Assembly (NCBI RefSeq): GCF_023276435.1 | Contig: NZ_JALLPO010000016.1 | Coordinates: 62,001 to 126,000, forward strand | Source: Sphaerisporangium perillae | Lineage (GTDB): Bacteria; Actinomycetota; Actinomycetes; Streptosporangiales; Streptosporangiaceae | Length of the DNA: 64,000 bases | Reading direction: 5' to 3' | Notes under the pieces: generated by a model | Told to the model about the DNA's origin: nothing | Database searches by the model: none | The model's input: the letters and a program-made list of their open reading frames with translations, nothing else | Position numbers and translations under genes: made by a program | Part shown: piece after piece, positions 23,442 to 32,923 of the stretch | How positions within the stretch are numbered: position 1 is the first letter of the stretch | Layout of the letters: every line of letters begins with the position of its first letter

Positions 23442-24638
23442 ATGAGCGACTCGGTGGCGTTGCCGCTCTACATGCGGCGGTCGGGGTTCGATCCGGCTCC
23501 CGAACTCTCGGAGTTCCGCGATGGGGAAGGCGTCCGGCGAATGAGCACGCCCTTCGGGTTCGACGCCTGGATGGTCACCCGGTTCGCCGACGTGCGCACG
23601 GTGCTGAGCGATGCCGAGCGGTTCAGCAACGCCAGGCTGATGAGCCTGCGCCCGGCGGAAGCGCCGGAGCTCAGCGACGAGGAGCTCGCCGCGATGCGGG
23701 CGGGGAACCTGCTCGCCTTCGACCCTCCCGAGCACACCCGCCTGCGGCGGATGCTGACGGCGGAGTTCACCGTCCGCAGGATGCGCAGGCTGGAGCCGCG
23801 CATCCGCGACATCGTGTCGGAGCACCTGGACGCCATGGAGCGCGGCGGTCCTCCGGTGGACCTGGTCTCCGCGTTCGCGCTGCCGATCCCCTCCCTGGTG
23901 ATCTGCGAACTGCTGGGAGTGCCGTACGCCGACCGGGAGGACTTCCAGCGGCGGAGCAGCCGGATGCTGGACATGTCGGAGCCGGTCGAGGAGCGGATGG
24001 CGGTGAACCAGGAGTCACGCGCCTACATGGCCGGCCTCGTCGCCCGGGCGCAGGCCGACCCGGGGGAGGACCTCCTCGGGATGCTGGTGCGCGAGCACGG
24101 CGGCGACGTGACGGCCGACGAGCTCATCGGCATCGGCGGCCTGCTGCTGCTGGCCGGCCACGAGACCACCTCGAACATGCTGGCGCTCGGCACGCTGGCC
24201 CTGCTGCGCCATCCCGACCAGCTCGAATTGCTCAGGAAGGAGCCCGAGCGCATCGACGTCGCGGTGGAGGAGCTGCTGCGCTGGCTCAGCATCGTGCACT
24301 CCGGCTCGATCAAGGTGACCACCACCGAGGTCGAGCTGGCGGGCCGGCGCATCCCGGCGGGCGAGCTGGTGATGTGCGCGCTGCCGGCCGCCAATCGCGA
24401 CCCGGAGCTCGTGGCCGATCCCGACCGGCTGGACATCGGCCGCGATGACCTCGGGCACGTCGCCTTCGGCCACGGAGTGCACCACTGCCTGGGGGCGCCG
24501 CTGGCGCGCATGGAGATGCGCATCGCTTTCCCCGCCCTCCTGGAACGCTTCCCGGGGCTGCGGGAGGCCGGCGCCGGCACGGACTTCCGGTCCCACCACG
24601 TGGTGTACGGGCTGCGCTCCCTCGAGGTGGCCTGGTGA
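23442..24638 (+). CDS. Cytochrome P450
   Basis: Soluble haem monooxygenase of 398 residues, similar in length and motifs to bacterial CYP105/107-type enzymes. The I-helix oxygen-activation motif is LLLAGHETTSNM near residue 238, the ExxR motif is EELLRW near 276, and the haem-binding loop FGHGVHHCLGAPLARME carries the cysteine near residue 347. ATG 23442 is chosen because AGGAG lies six bases upstream. No ferredoxin gene is adjacent, so redox partners must be elsewhere. The substrate is unknown. Confidence 0.93.
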   Translation: MSDSVALPLYMRRSGFDPAPELSEFRDGEGVRRMSTPFGFDAWMVTRFADVRTVLSDAERFSNARLMSLRPAEAPELSDEELAAMRAGNLLAFDPPEHTRLRRMLTAEFTVRRMRRLEPRIRDIVSEHLDAMERGGPPVDLVSAFALPIPSLVICELLGVPYADREDFQRRSSRMLDMSEPVEERMAVNQESRAYMAGLVARAQADPGEDLLGMLVREHGGDVTADELIGIGGLLLLAGHETTSNMLALGTLALLRHPDQLELLRKEPERIDVAVEELLRWLSIVHSGSIKVTTTEVELAGRRIPAGELVMCALPAANRDPELVADPDRLDIGRDDLGHVAFGHGVHHCLGAPLARMEMRIAFPALLERFPGLREAGAGTDFRSHHVVYGLRSLEVAW

Positions 24639-24967
24639 CGACCCCGAGCGGGACCTGATCCGGGCGGCCGGAGCGGCCGCCCGGACGCGCGTCTAGGAGA
24701 GGGACGGCGAGGGCGCCGGGGCGCCGCTTCCAGCACCGCCCCAGGTCCGTGAGCCGCTCGGCCGGCTCGGCGGGGTCCTCCGGGCGCGGGCGGTCAACTA
24801 TCAACCGTGCCCGGAGGCTGCCCGTACACTAGGCGTATGCGCACTCCCGATTGATCGGCGCACTCACCGAAGCGGGCCGAGCCGCGTGGCCGCCCTGCGA
24901 GACCCCGGTCTCTTTCCGACTGCACGTTCTTCGACCTTGTTCCCCGCTCTGGGAGTGTTCCCTCATC
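24639..24967. other. Intergenic leader region before the ABC-F gene
   Basis: No convincing gene was found in these 329 bases. CACTAGGCG near 24830 resembles a -10 with a leaderless five-codon frame at ATG 24838 (MRTPD) directly after it, about 110 bases before the ABC-F start. Such short leaders can attenuate antibiotic-resistance ABC-F genes, but I see no clear competing hairpins, so this is only a possibility. Confidence 0.3.
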
Positions 24968-26566
24968 ATGATCATTGCCTCCGACATCGAACTGCGCGCC
25001 GGTTCCCGCCTGCTCATCGAGGAGGCGTCTTTCCGCGTGAACCCCGGCGACCGCATCGGGCTGGTGGGCCGCAACGGCGCGGGCAAGACCACGCTCACCA
25101 AGGTGCTGGCCGGCGAGGGCCTCCCGGCCGCCGGTACGGTCTCCACCTCCGGCAGCATCGGCTACCTTCCCCAGGACCCGCGCACCGGAGACCTCTCGGT
25201 GGTCGCCTCCGACCGCATCCTGTCGGCCCGCGGCCTGGACGAGGTACTGCGCGAGTTGCGCGAGGCCGAGCTCGGCATGGCCTCCGACGACGTGCGCGTC
25301 CGCGACCGCGCGGTCCGCGCCTACGGCCGCCTGGAGGACCGGCTGCACGTCCTCGGCGGGTACTCCGCGGAGGCCGAGGCGGCGTCCATCGCCTCCAGCC
25401 TCGGGTTGCCCGACCGGGTGCTCAAGCAGCCCCTCCAGACCCTGTCCGGTGGCCAGCGCCGGCGGGTGGAACTGGCCCGCATTCTGTTCAGCGGAGCGGA
25501 GACTCTCCTACTTGACGAGCCGACAAACCACCTCGATGCGGACTCAATCGGGTGGCTTCGTGATTTTTTACGATCCCACCAGGGCGGCTTGATCATTATT
25601 AGCCACGATGTCGGCCTTCTTGAAGCGACGGTCAACAAGGTCCTGCACCTGGACGCCAACCGCTGCGTCATCGACACCTACAACGTCGGCTGGACCACCT
25701 ATCTGGCCCAGCGCGAGACCGACGAGCGGCGCAGGAAGCGGGAGCGGGCCAACGCCGAGCGCCAGGCCTCGCAGTTGCTCTCGCAGGCCGACCGCATGCG
25801 CGCCAAGGCCACCAAGGCCAAGGCCGCGCAGGACATGGAGCGACGGGCCAAGCGACTGCTGGCGGGCGTGGAGGAGGAGCGGCGCAGCGACAAGGTGGCC
25901 AAGCTGCGCTTCCCCGACCCCGCCCCCTGCGGCCGCACGCCGCTGACGGCCGCCGGCCTGTCGAAGTCCTACGGCTCGCTGGAGGTCTTCACCGACGTCG
26001 ACGCGGCCGTCGACCGGGGCAGCAGGGTCGTCGTGCTCGGCCTCAACGGCGCAGGCAAGACCACGCTGCTGCGCATGCTCGGCGGCCTGGAAAAGCCCGA
26101 CTCCGGCGAGGTTCGCCCAGGTCACGGCCTCAAGCTCGGGTACTACGCCCAGGAGCACGAGACGCTGGACGCCGATCGCAGCGTGCTGGAGAACATGCGC
26201 TCCGCCGGGCCCGACGTGCCGGACGTGGCGCTGCGCAAGGTCCTCGGCTCGTTCCTGTTCTCCGGGGACGACGCCGAAAAGCCCGCGTCCGTGCTGTCGG
26301 GCGGGGAGAAGACGCGGCTGGCCCTGGCCACGCTGGTGCTCTCGAGCGCCAACGTCCTCCTGCTCGACGAGCCCACGAACAACCTCGATCCCATCAGCCG
26401 CGATCAGGTTCTTTCAGCGCTAAGGTCCTATTCTGGGGCAATTGTCCTCGTTACACACGATGAGGGGGCCGTAGCGGCTCTACGACCGGATAGGGTGATC
26501 TTGCTACCGGACGGAGTTGAAGACGCTTGGAGCGACGAATTTTCCGATCTTGTGGCACTCGCCTGA
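24968..26566 (+). CDS. ABC-F family ATPase (ribosome-associated)
   Basis: Two ABC ATPase domains in one soluble chain of 532 residues with no membrane segment, the mark of ABC-F proteins that act on the ribosome as translation factors or antibiotic-protection proteins. Walker A motifs are GRNGAGKTT (near residue 37) and GLNGAGKTT (near 360), with LSGGQRRR and LSGGEKTR signatures and LLLDEPTNHLD / LLLDEPTNNLD Walker B motifs. The charged linker of about residues 245-310 is rich in Arg/Lys/Glu. Two stretches (about 25501-25630 and 26400-26566) have clearly lower GC than the rest. Confidence 0.9.
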   Translation: MIIASDIELRAGSRLLIEEASFRVNPGDRIGLVGRNGAGKTTLTKVLAGEGLPAAGTVSTSGSIGYLPQDPRTGDLSVVASDRILSARGLDEVLRELREAELGMASDDVRVRDRAVRAYGRLEDRLHVLGGYSAEAEAASIASSLGLPDRVLKQPLQTLSGGQRRRVELARILFSGAETLLLDEPTNHLDADSIGWLRDFLRSHQGGLIIISHDVGLLEATVNKVLHLDANRCVIDTYNVGWTTYLAQRETDERRRKRERANAERQASQLLSQADRMRAKATKAKAAQDMERRAKRLLAGVEEERRSDKVAKLRFPDPAPCGRTPLTAAGLSKSYGSLEVFTDVDAAVDRGSRVVVLGLNGAGKTTLLRMLGGLEKPDSGEVRPGHGLKLGYYAQEHETLDADRSVLENMRSAGPDVPDVALRKVLGSFLFSGDDAEKPASVLSGGEKTRLALATLVLSSANVLLLDEPTNNLDPISRDQVLSALRSYSGAIVLVTHDEGAVAALRPDRVILLPDGVEDAWSDEFSDLVALA

Positions 26567-26680
26567 TCTTAATTTGAGCGGGTACGGATCTTTTCCCATG
26601 GAGTAGGTAGCCGATCCGGCTGAAATGACTGATCATGGCGTGAGTAACGCTGCGGAAGTCTGGCACTACAGGAGGTACTC

Positions 26681-26896
26681 GTGGCCGAGACTCTGAAGAA
26701 GGGCACCCGGGTGACCGGGGCCGACCGTGAAAAACTGGCCGCCGATCTCAAGAAGCGGTACGCCGCGGGTGAGAGCATCCGTGCGCTCGCCGCTTCGACC
26801 GGCAGGTCATATGGGTTCATCCACCGCATCCTCAGCGAGTCCGGCGTGACTCTGCGCGGGCGCGGCGGAGCCACCCGAGGCAAGTCGAAGCGCTAG
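26681..26896 (+). CDS. Small helix-turn-helix protein
   Basis: Seventy-one-residue basic protein beginning at GTG 26681 with GGAGG six bases upstream. The central RYAAGESIRALAASTGRSYG forms a resolvase-like helix-turn-helix, and the C-terminus is Arg/Gly/Lys-rich (RGRGGATRGKSKR). Proteins of this size and sequence are widespread in actinobacteria, often directly after the ABC-F gene as here. It is likely a nucleoid-associated or regulatory DNA-binding protein; the function is not established. Confidence 0.8.
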   Translation: MAETLKKGTRVTGADREKLAADLKKRYAAGESIRALAASTGRSYGFIHRILSESGVTLRGRGGATRGKSKR

Positions 26897-27037
26897 GCAG
26901 GCCGCCTCGGAAACGCGCGACCGCAGCCGCTCGTCCCGTTCAGCCGATACCCGTCCCGCCCGCGCCGGTAGAATCTGATTCTGGAACCCTACTGGGTTCG
27001 GGCGTGACGGGACAGCGACGTACGGACGGAGCGAACG

Positions 27038-27952
27038 ATGCCGGAAGCGACGCTTGGGGGGAGTGCGGCGGACATCTCGGCGAGCAAGGATGCCGACCCG
27101 GGCACGGATGGAGCGCTGACGCGCGCCGGAGGGGTGCGCGGCGAGGCTGACAGAGCCCCTGACAGCGAAGAGCTCGCGGAGATCGGTCTGCGCTTCGAGG
27201 TGGACGGCGAGATCGCGACGGTCACACTGGACCGGCCGGAGAGGCGGAACGCCCAGACGTTCGCCACCTGGTCGGCTCTCGCTCGGATCGGCGGAACACT
27301 GCCGGAGCAGGTGCGCGTCGTCGTGGTCCGAGGCGAGGGGCCGTCCTTCTCAGCGGGCATCGACCTGCGATTGTTCACTCCGGAAGGGGTGCAGGGGCAG
27401 GGGTCGTTCACGTCCGCGGCGGCGCTCGACGGCGAGACGCTCGAAGAGCGCATCAAGGAATTCCAGAAGGGCTTCCTGTGGCTGCGCCGCCCGGACATCG
27501 TGTCGATCGCGGCAGTGCACGGGCATGCGATCGGGGCGGGCTTCCAGCTGGCTCTGGCCTGCGACCTGCGGGTAATCGCGGACGACACGAAGTTCTGCAT
27601 GAAGGAACCCGCGCTTGGGCTGGTCCCTGACCTGACCGGCACCAAGCCGCTGGTCGACCTCGTCGGCCTGTCCAGGGCCGTGGAGATCTGCCTGACGGCA
27701 CGCTTCGTCGAGGCGGAGGAGGCGTTGAGGCTCGGCCTGGCCGAGCAGGTCGTTCCCAGAGAGGAGCTGGGAGCGGCGGCGCGCGCGCTCGCCTCGTCCC
27801 TGCTGGCGACCGACAGGGGCGCGGCGACGGCGACCAAGCGGCTGCTCCAGGGGGCCGTGGGCCGGACGCTGGAGGAGCAGTCCGCGGCCGAGCGCGCCGA
27901 GCAGGCGGTGCGCATCAGGACGCTCTTCGGGGGTGCCGGCCGGACCGGGTGA
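27038..27952 (+). CDS. Enoyl-CoA hydratase/isomerase family protein
   Basis: Crotonase-fold enzyme of 304 residues for acyl-CoA metabolism. The oxyanion-hole segments are FSAGIDLRLF near residue 105 and HGHAIGAGFQLALACDLRV near 160. The usual catalytic glutamates are not obvious: the second site reads KEPALGLVPDLTGTKPL, as in isomerase-like members. The N-terminal 45 residues precede the domain and look disordered. ATG 27038 has GGAG upstream. Confidence 0.88.
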   Translation: MPEATLGGSAADISASKDADPGTDGALTRAGGVRGEADRAPDSEELAEIGLRFEVDGEIATVTLDRPERRNAQTFATWSALARIGGTLPEQVRVVVVRGEGPSFSAGIDLRLFTPEGVQGQGSFTSAAALDGETLEERIKEFQKGFLWLRRPDIVSIAAVHGHAIGAGFQLALACDLRVIADDTKFCMKEPALGLVPDLTGTKPLVDLVGLSRAVEICLTARFVEAEEALRLGLAEQVVPREELGAAARALASSLLATDRGAATATKRLLQGAVGRTLEEQSAAERAEQAVRIRTLFGGAGRTG

Positions 27953-28070
27953 TCGTTCGCCGTGAGCTGATCGGGGAATCGCGCGACCGGTTCTCACGCT
28001 TGGCGGGAAGAGGGAACGGGGGAAGACCTCCGAGCCGAGCGTGCGGGGAGAGGACCGGCGAAAGACCACG

Positions 28071-29948
28071 ATGTCGATGATGGGCGGGGGATACGGGCCC
28101 CAGGTGATGCGGTCCCTGCGGCGGGACAGCTCGGTGACCAAGGAACGGCTCACGCCGGGAACGGTGCCGCGCATCGTCCGGTACGCGCGGCCCTACCGCC
28201 GCCAGATCGCCGCCTTCCTGGGGCTGGTCGTCCTCGACGCGGTCATCGTGATCGCCAACCCGCTGCTGCTGAAGTCGATCATCGACAACGGCATCATCCC
28301 GCGCCGTACCGACGTCGTCATGGCGCTGTCGCTGGTGATCGCGGGCCTGGCCCTGCTGGACGCGGGGCTCGGGCTGGCCCAGCGCTGGTTCTCATCGCGC
28401 ATCGGTGAGGGCCTGATCTACGACCTGCGCACCGAGGTCTTCGACCACGTGCAGCGCATGCCCGTCGCGTTCTTCATGCGCGCCCAGACCGGTGCGCTGG
28501 TCTCCCGGCTGAACAGCGACGTCATCGGCGCGCAGCGCGCCATCACCAGCACGCTGTCGGCCGTGGTGTCCAACGTGGTGAGCCTGGTCATGGTGCTCGG
28601 CGCGATGCTGATCCTGTCATGGCAGGTCACGCTGGTGGCCCTCGTCCTGCTGCCGATCTTCATCTTCCCCGCGCGCTACGTCGGGCGCCGCATGTCCAAG
28701 CTGACCCGCGAGCAGATGCAGCTCGACGCCGAGATGAGCTCGGTCATGACCGAGCGCTTCAACGTCGCCGGCGCCATGGTCGCCAAGCTGTACGGCCGCC
28801 CGGACGACGAGGCGACGCACTTCAGCGAGCGCGCCGGCCAGGTGCGCGACGTGGGCATCACGGTCGGCATGTACGGCACGGTGTTCCGCGTCGCCCTCGG
28901 GCTGGTCGCCGCGCTCGCCACCGCGCTCGTGTACGGGGCGGGCGGCGTGCTGGTGGTCGACGGCGCCTTCCCGCTCGGCACCCTGGTCGCGCTCGCGGCG
29001 ATGCTCATGCGCCTGTACGGCCCGCTGACCAGCCTGTCGAACGTGCACGTCGACGTGATGACCGCCCTGGTGAGCTTCGACCGGGTGTTCGAGGTGCTGG
29101 ACCTGAAGCCGATGGTCTCCGAGCGCCCGGACGCGAGGCCGCTGCCGAGCGGGCCGGTCACCATCGAGTTCGACGACGTCCAGTTCCGCTACCCCGCGGC
29201 CGAGGAGGTCTCGCTGGCCTCCCTGGAGTCGGTCGCCCGTCCCGACACCGGCCCGAGCCAGGAGGTGCTGAAAGGCGTCACCTTCACCGCCAGGCCCGGC
29301 GAGCTGATCGCCCTGGTGGGGCATTCGGGCGCGGGGAAGACCACGATCACCTCGCTGGTCTCCCGCCTGTACGACGTGACCGGCGGCGCGGTGCGGATCA
29401 ACGGCGTCGACGTGCGCGAGGTCACCCTCGCGTCCCTGCGCGAGGCCGTGGGCGTCGTGATGCAGGACGCCCACCTGTTCCACGACACGATCGGGGCCAA
29501 CCTGCGCTACGCGCGGCCGGGTGCCGACGAGGAGGAGATCTGGGAGGCGCTGCGCGCCGCGCAGATCGCCGAGCTGGTCGAGGGCCTGCCCGAGGGGCTG
29601 GACACCGTCGTCGGCGACCGGGGGTACCGCCTTTCCGGCGGGGAGAAGCAGCGCATCGCGCTGGCCCGGCTGCTGCTGAAGGCGCCGAGGGTCGTCGTGC
29701 TCGACGAGGCCACCGCCCACCTGGACTCCGAGTCGGAGGCCGCCGTGCAGCGGGCGCTGAAGACGGCGCTGGCGGGCAGGACGTCACTGGTGATCGCCCA
29801 CCGGCTCTCCACGATCCGCGAGGCCGACGAGATCCTCGTCGTCCAGGACGGCCACGTGGTCGAGCGCGGGCGCCATGACGACCTGCTCGCGGCGAACGGC
29901 GCCTACGCCGAGCTGTACAGCACGCAGTTCGAGCACCAGAGCAGGTGA
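28071..29948 (+). CDS. ABC exporter, fused membrane and ATPase domains
   Basis: Half-transporter of 625 residues that should dimerise to export drugs or lipids. Six transmembrane helices (about residues 35-320) precede the nucleotide-binding domain: Walker A GHSGAGKTT near residue 422, signature LSGGEKQR near 523, Walker B VVVLDEATAHLD near 543. A 25-residue N-terminal extension includes MSMMGGGYGPQV. ATG 28071 is preferred, although a GTG ten codons upstream is also open. The gene stands alone, convergent with the sulfotransferase-like gene. Confidence 0.92.
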   Translation: MSMMGGGYGPQVMRSLRRDSSVTKERLTPGTVPRIVRYARPYRRQIAAFLGLVVLDAVIVIANPLLLKSIIDNGIIPRRTDVVMALSLVIAGLALLDAGLGLAQRWFSSRIGEGLIYDLRTEVFDHVQRMPVAFFMRAQTGALVSRLNSDVIGAQRAITSTLSAVVSNVVSLVMVLGAMLILSWQVTLVALVLLPIFIFPARYVGRRMSKLTREQMQLDAEMSSVMTERFNVAGAMVAKLYGRPDDEATHFSERAGQVRDVGITVGMYGTVFRVALGLVAALATALVYGAGGVLVVDGAFPLGTLVALAAMLMRLYGPLTSLSNVHVDVMTALVSFDRVFEVLDLKPMVSERPDARPLPSGPVTIEFDDVQFRYPAAEEVSLASLESVARPDTGPSQEVLKGVTFTARPGELIALVGHSGAGKTTITSLVSRLYDVTGGAVRINGVDVREVTLASLREAVGVVMQDAHLFHDTIGANLRYARPGADEEEIWEALRAAQIAELVEGLPEGLDTVVGDRGYRLSGGEKQRIALARLLLKAPRVVVLDEATAHLDSESEAAVQRALKTALAGRTSLVIAHRLSTIREADEILVVQDGHVVERGRHDDLLAANGAYAELYSTQFEHQSR

Positions 29949-29968
29949 CCGGCCGGGGCCGGCGCGGG

Positions 29969-30922
29969 TCAGAGGTAGCCGAGCCTGGTCAGTTCCTCCC
30001 GGGCGACCTTCTCCACGAGCGTGACCTGGTCGGGCTTGAGGCGGGAGCGCCAGGCGCCGACCTTGGGCGCGGTCGTGCCGTACAGGGCGACCTTGGACAC
30101 CCGGCTCTCCAGGAAGTCGGAGATCGTGGCGATGGTCCGTCCGGGGGAGCCGGCCATGTCCTCGTAGCGGACGGTGAGGAGCTGACCGGCGGGCATCTCC
30201 TGGCGCAGCGCGGCGCTCAGGCGCACGGCGCTGCGCCAGCGCAGGGCGCACTTGCCGGCCGGCTCCATGGCCGTCCACCTGTCGCGGTGCTCGCTGGAGT
30301 TGACCCCGAGGAACGGGTTCGGGAACTCGGTCTCGTCGCTGAGCATGCTGGTGCGGAACCAGCTCATGGAGACGCGGTCGGCGAGCATGTCGGTGGTGAC
30401 GTCCCTGCCGTCGCGGATGAACTGGACGAAACGCGCGTCAGGGAAGGCCTGGAGCAGCACCGGGGCGCTGTACAGCAGGTCGGGGTTGGCGTCGCCGAAC
30501 CGGACGATGGTGCCGGGGGACGCGCACGGGCCCCCGCCGGTGACGCCGCCGGCCTCGCGGCACGACGCCGGGCACTCGGCGCACGCCCCGGGGATGATCT
30601 GCCACGCCTCGGCGAGGGCGTCGCGCAGCACCCGTACCGCGCCGCCGCCCTTCCTGCGCATGATCGACGGCCGGCGGGCGAAGGCGTAGACGACGTGCGC
30701 GACCGCGGCCCTGCCCATGGTGACGTGGAAGCCGGGAGAGCGTTTCAGGGCACGCGCGAGGAGGTCCGCGCCGGAGTGCGGCGCACCGAGGACGAACACC
30801 GGCCGTCGGACCTTGATGCCGTTGACCACGAGAATGTGGGTCGGGGGTCGCATAAGTGAGGACAGTCTGACACCCTTTGCGAGGTGAACGAACCGGCCAC
30901 GCCCCGCCCATCGGTGGTACAT
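29969..30922 (-). CDS. Sulfotransferase-like protein
   Basis: About 317 residues. FVLGAPHSGADLLARAL (near residue 43) resembles the 5'-phosphosulfate-binding loop of PAPS sulfotransferases, and RFVQFIRDGRDVTTDML (near 187) matches the 3'-phosphate-binding region with its Arg and Ser/Thr context. An inserted cysteine-rich segment (ACAECPASC to GGPCASPG, about residues 113-132) is unusual and could bind a metal or form disulfides. ATG 30922 has AGGTGA upstream; ATG 30853 is an alternative. The substrate is unknown. Confidence 0.75.
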   Translation of the reverse strand: MYHRWAGRGRFVHLAKGVRLSSLMRPPTHILVVNGIKVRRPVFVLGAPHSGADLLARALKRSPGFHVTMGRAAVAHVVYAFARRPSIMRRKGGGAVRVLRDALAEAWQIIPGACAECPASCREAGGVTGGGPCASPGTIVRFGDANPDLLYSAPVLLQAFPDARFVQFIRDGRDVTTDMLADRVSMSWFRTSMLSDETEFPNPFLGVNSSEHRDRWTAMEPAGKCALRWRSAVRLSAALRQEMPAGQLLTVRYEDMAGSPGRTIATISDFLESRVSKVALYGTTAPKVGAWRSRLKPDQVTLVEKVAREELTRLGYL

Positions 30923-30967
30923 GGCGTCACCTGGGTAAGACTACTCACTGTGGCGGCTGTTTCCGCC

Positions 30968-30996
30968 GATTCATGCGTTTTCGGCGTCCATGAATC
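30968..30996. promoter_or_regulatory. Inverted repeat upstream of ldcA
   Basis: GATTCATG and CATGAATC are perfect 8-base arms 13 bases apart, 40 bases before the ldcA start and in the divergent region with the sulfotransferase-like gene. This may be an operator for either gene. Confidence 0.35.
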
Positions 30997-31035
30997 AGGG
31001 CGAATCCACCGGCTTCCCGGTCACGGAGGCCCACG

Positions 31036-31962
31036 ATGAGCGCCCGGCGGCTCTGGATCCCCGCCCGGCTCCGTCCCGGCGACCGGGTGGCCGTCGTCGC
31101 GCCCTCCGGGCCGGTGGACCCGGTCCGGCTCGCGCGGGGCCGCCAGGTCCTCACCGAGGTCGGCCTGGACGTGGTCGTGATGCCCAGGGTGCTCAACCGC
31201 CGGGGATACCTCGCGGGGTCGGACGCGGGCAGGGCGGCCGACCTGCAGGAGGCCTGGTGCGACCCCGACGTCCGTGCCGTGATCTGCGCGCGCGGCGGCT
31301 ATGGCGCCACCCGCCTGCTCGACCTGCTCGACTGGCAGGCCATGGAGGCCGCCCGGCCCAAGATCCTGCTCGGATCGAGCGACATCACCGCGCTGCACCA
31401 GGCCTTCGCCGTGCGGCTCGGCGTGGCGAGCTGCTTCGGCCCGATGCCGGCGTGCTCGACGCTGAGCGACGCCGAAGGGCCCGAGCAGGCCACGCTGGCC
31501 CACCTGTGCGCGTCGCTGTTCGAGTCCGAGATGCCCGACCCGGTGGCCGGCGAGCAGGTGATCGTGCCCGGCCATGCCGAAGGGCCCCTCACCGGCGGCA
31601 ACCTGGCGCTGCTCGCGGCCCTGTGCGGCACCCCGTACGCCATGCGCGGCCAGGGGCACATCGTGCTGCTGGAGGACGTCGGCGAGGATCCCTACCGCAT
31701 CGACCGCATGCTCACCCAGCTCCTGCAGGCCGGGTGCCTCACCGGCGCCCTCGGCATCGTGCTGGGCTCCTGGGTGGACTGCGGGGACCCGATGGGAGTG
31801 CTGGTCGACCGGCTGGCCCCGCTGGAAGTGCCGACGATCGCCGGGCTGCCCATCGGCCACGGCACACCACAGTTCACCGCGTGGCTTGGGGCGGACGCGG
31901 TCATTGATACCGAATCGTGCTCTTTGACTTGCCTGTTCCGCGACCCCGCTACGGCACTGTAG
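31036..31962 (+). CDS. ldcA: LD-carboxypeptidase (peptidase S66)
   Basis: Cytoplasmic serine peptidase of 308 residues that trims the terminal D-alanine from recycled muropeptides, or processes a related compound such as a microcin. The nucleophile is in KILLGSSDITALH near residue 117, the glutamate in VLLEDVGEDPYRID near 215, and the histidine in AGLPIGHGTPQ near 278. This is the Ser-Glu-His triad of the family. ATG 31036 lies after GGAGG. There is no signal peptide. Confidence 0.9.
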   Translation: MSARRLWIPARLRPGDRVAVVAPSGPVDPVRLARGRQVLTEVGLDVVVMPRVLNRRGYLAGSDAGRAADLQEAWCDPDVRAVICARGGYGATRLLDLLDWQAMEAARPKILLGSSDITALHQAFAVRLGVASCFGPMPACSTLSDAEGPEQATLAHLCASLFESEMPDPVAGEQVIVPGHAEGPLTGGNLALLAALCGTPYAMRGQGHIVLLEDVGEDPYRIDRMLTQLLQAGCLTGALGIVLGSWVDCGDPMGVLVDRLAPLEVPTIAGLPIGHGTPQFTAWLGADAVIDTESCSLTCLFRDPATAL

Positions 31963-32001
31963 GCCCGGGTCGGGGCAACACAGTGGCGGTTGGGAGCCTG
32001 C

Positions 32002-32907
32002 GTGGGCTGGTTCAGGCGGCATCGGGCCGGGCGGGCGGAGGCCCCGCCACGTTCCGTCGAGGACGTTGACCTCGACTCCCTGCTGGCGCTCGTGGCAGAG
32101 AACCTCGGCTACGAGCACGACTTCCAGCCCGGCGGATCCACGCTGACGCTCTCGGGGCCCCGCGACGTCACGGTTCGGCTCGACGGGCTGCGCCGCGAGG
32201 CGGGGCGGCGCTCCCGCGAGGACTGGCCGGTGCTGGTCTCCGAACACCTCTCGCGTGCCGTCTCCCGTACCGACGACCTGCCGGACGTGTGCGACTACGC
32301 CCAGATCAAGGCCCTGCTGCGCACGGGGGTCGTGCTCGCCGACGGCCTGGAGGAAGACCCCTCCCGCCTGATCGGCCGTCATGTCGGCTCCGACCTGATC
32401 GAGATCCTCACCGTGTCCGGACGTCCCGTACGGCCGGAGGAGGCCTTCTGCTGGCCGGTCCCGCCGGCCGAGGCCCTGGAGGTGGCGGCGGCCAACGTCC
32501 TCGCCGACGAACGGCTGTCGGCCGAGCGCGTCGACCTCGACGGGACCCCGGCCTGGCACATGACCGGCTCGGCGGCGGGCGCGGCCGTGCACCTGCGCAG
32601 GATCGACGACTACCTGCTGGTCTCTCCGGACGGGCTGATCGTCGCGATCCCCCGCCCTGGCGAGATGATCGTCCACCCCATCGGCGGCCTGTCGGTGATG
32701 CGGGCGATCGAGCGGCTGTGGCTGCTGGCCCACCGCGAGTACCGCGCGCACGACGACGGCCTCAGCCCGCACGTCTACTGGTGGAACGACGGGCGGCTGA
32801 CGCGCATCCAGGCCGACCTGGTGGTCCAGAACGGCCAGCGACGCCTGGTCGTCGCCCCGCCCCCCGACTTCGCCCGCCTCCTCGCCGCCCTGGCCCGGGG
32901 CCGCTAG
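32002..32907 (+). CDS. Conserved protein of unknown function
   Basis: Soluble 301-residue protein starting at GTG 32002 with GGGAG at a good distance. I do not recognise a catalytic motif. The central part (LIGRHVGSDLIEILTV near residue 115) and the C-terminal VYWWNDGRLTRIQADLVV resemble actinobacterial hypothetical proteins of the DUF1444-like kind, but that assignment is uncertain. It follows ldcA by 39 bases and may be co-transcribed. Confidence 0.7.
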   Translation: MGWFRRHRAGRAEAPPRSVEDVDLDSLLALVAENLGYEHDFQPGGSTLTLSGPRDVTVRLDGLRREAGRRSREDWPVLVSEHLSRAVSRTDDLPDVCDYAQIKALLRTGVVLADGLEEDPSRLIGRHVGSDLIEILTVSGRPVRPEEAFCWPVPPAEALEVAAANVLADERLSAERVDLDGTPAWHMTGSAAGAAVHLRRIDDYLLVSPDGLIVAIPRPGEMIVHPIGGLSVMRAIERLWLLAHREYRAHDDGLSPHVYWWNDGRLTRIQADLVVQNGQRRLVVAPPPDFARLLAALARGR

Positions 32908-32923
32908 ACCTCCCCGGCCTTCG

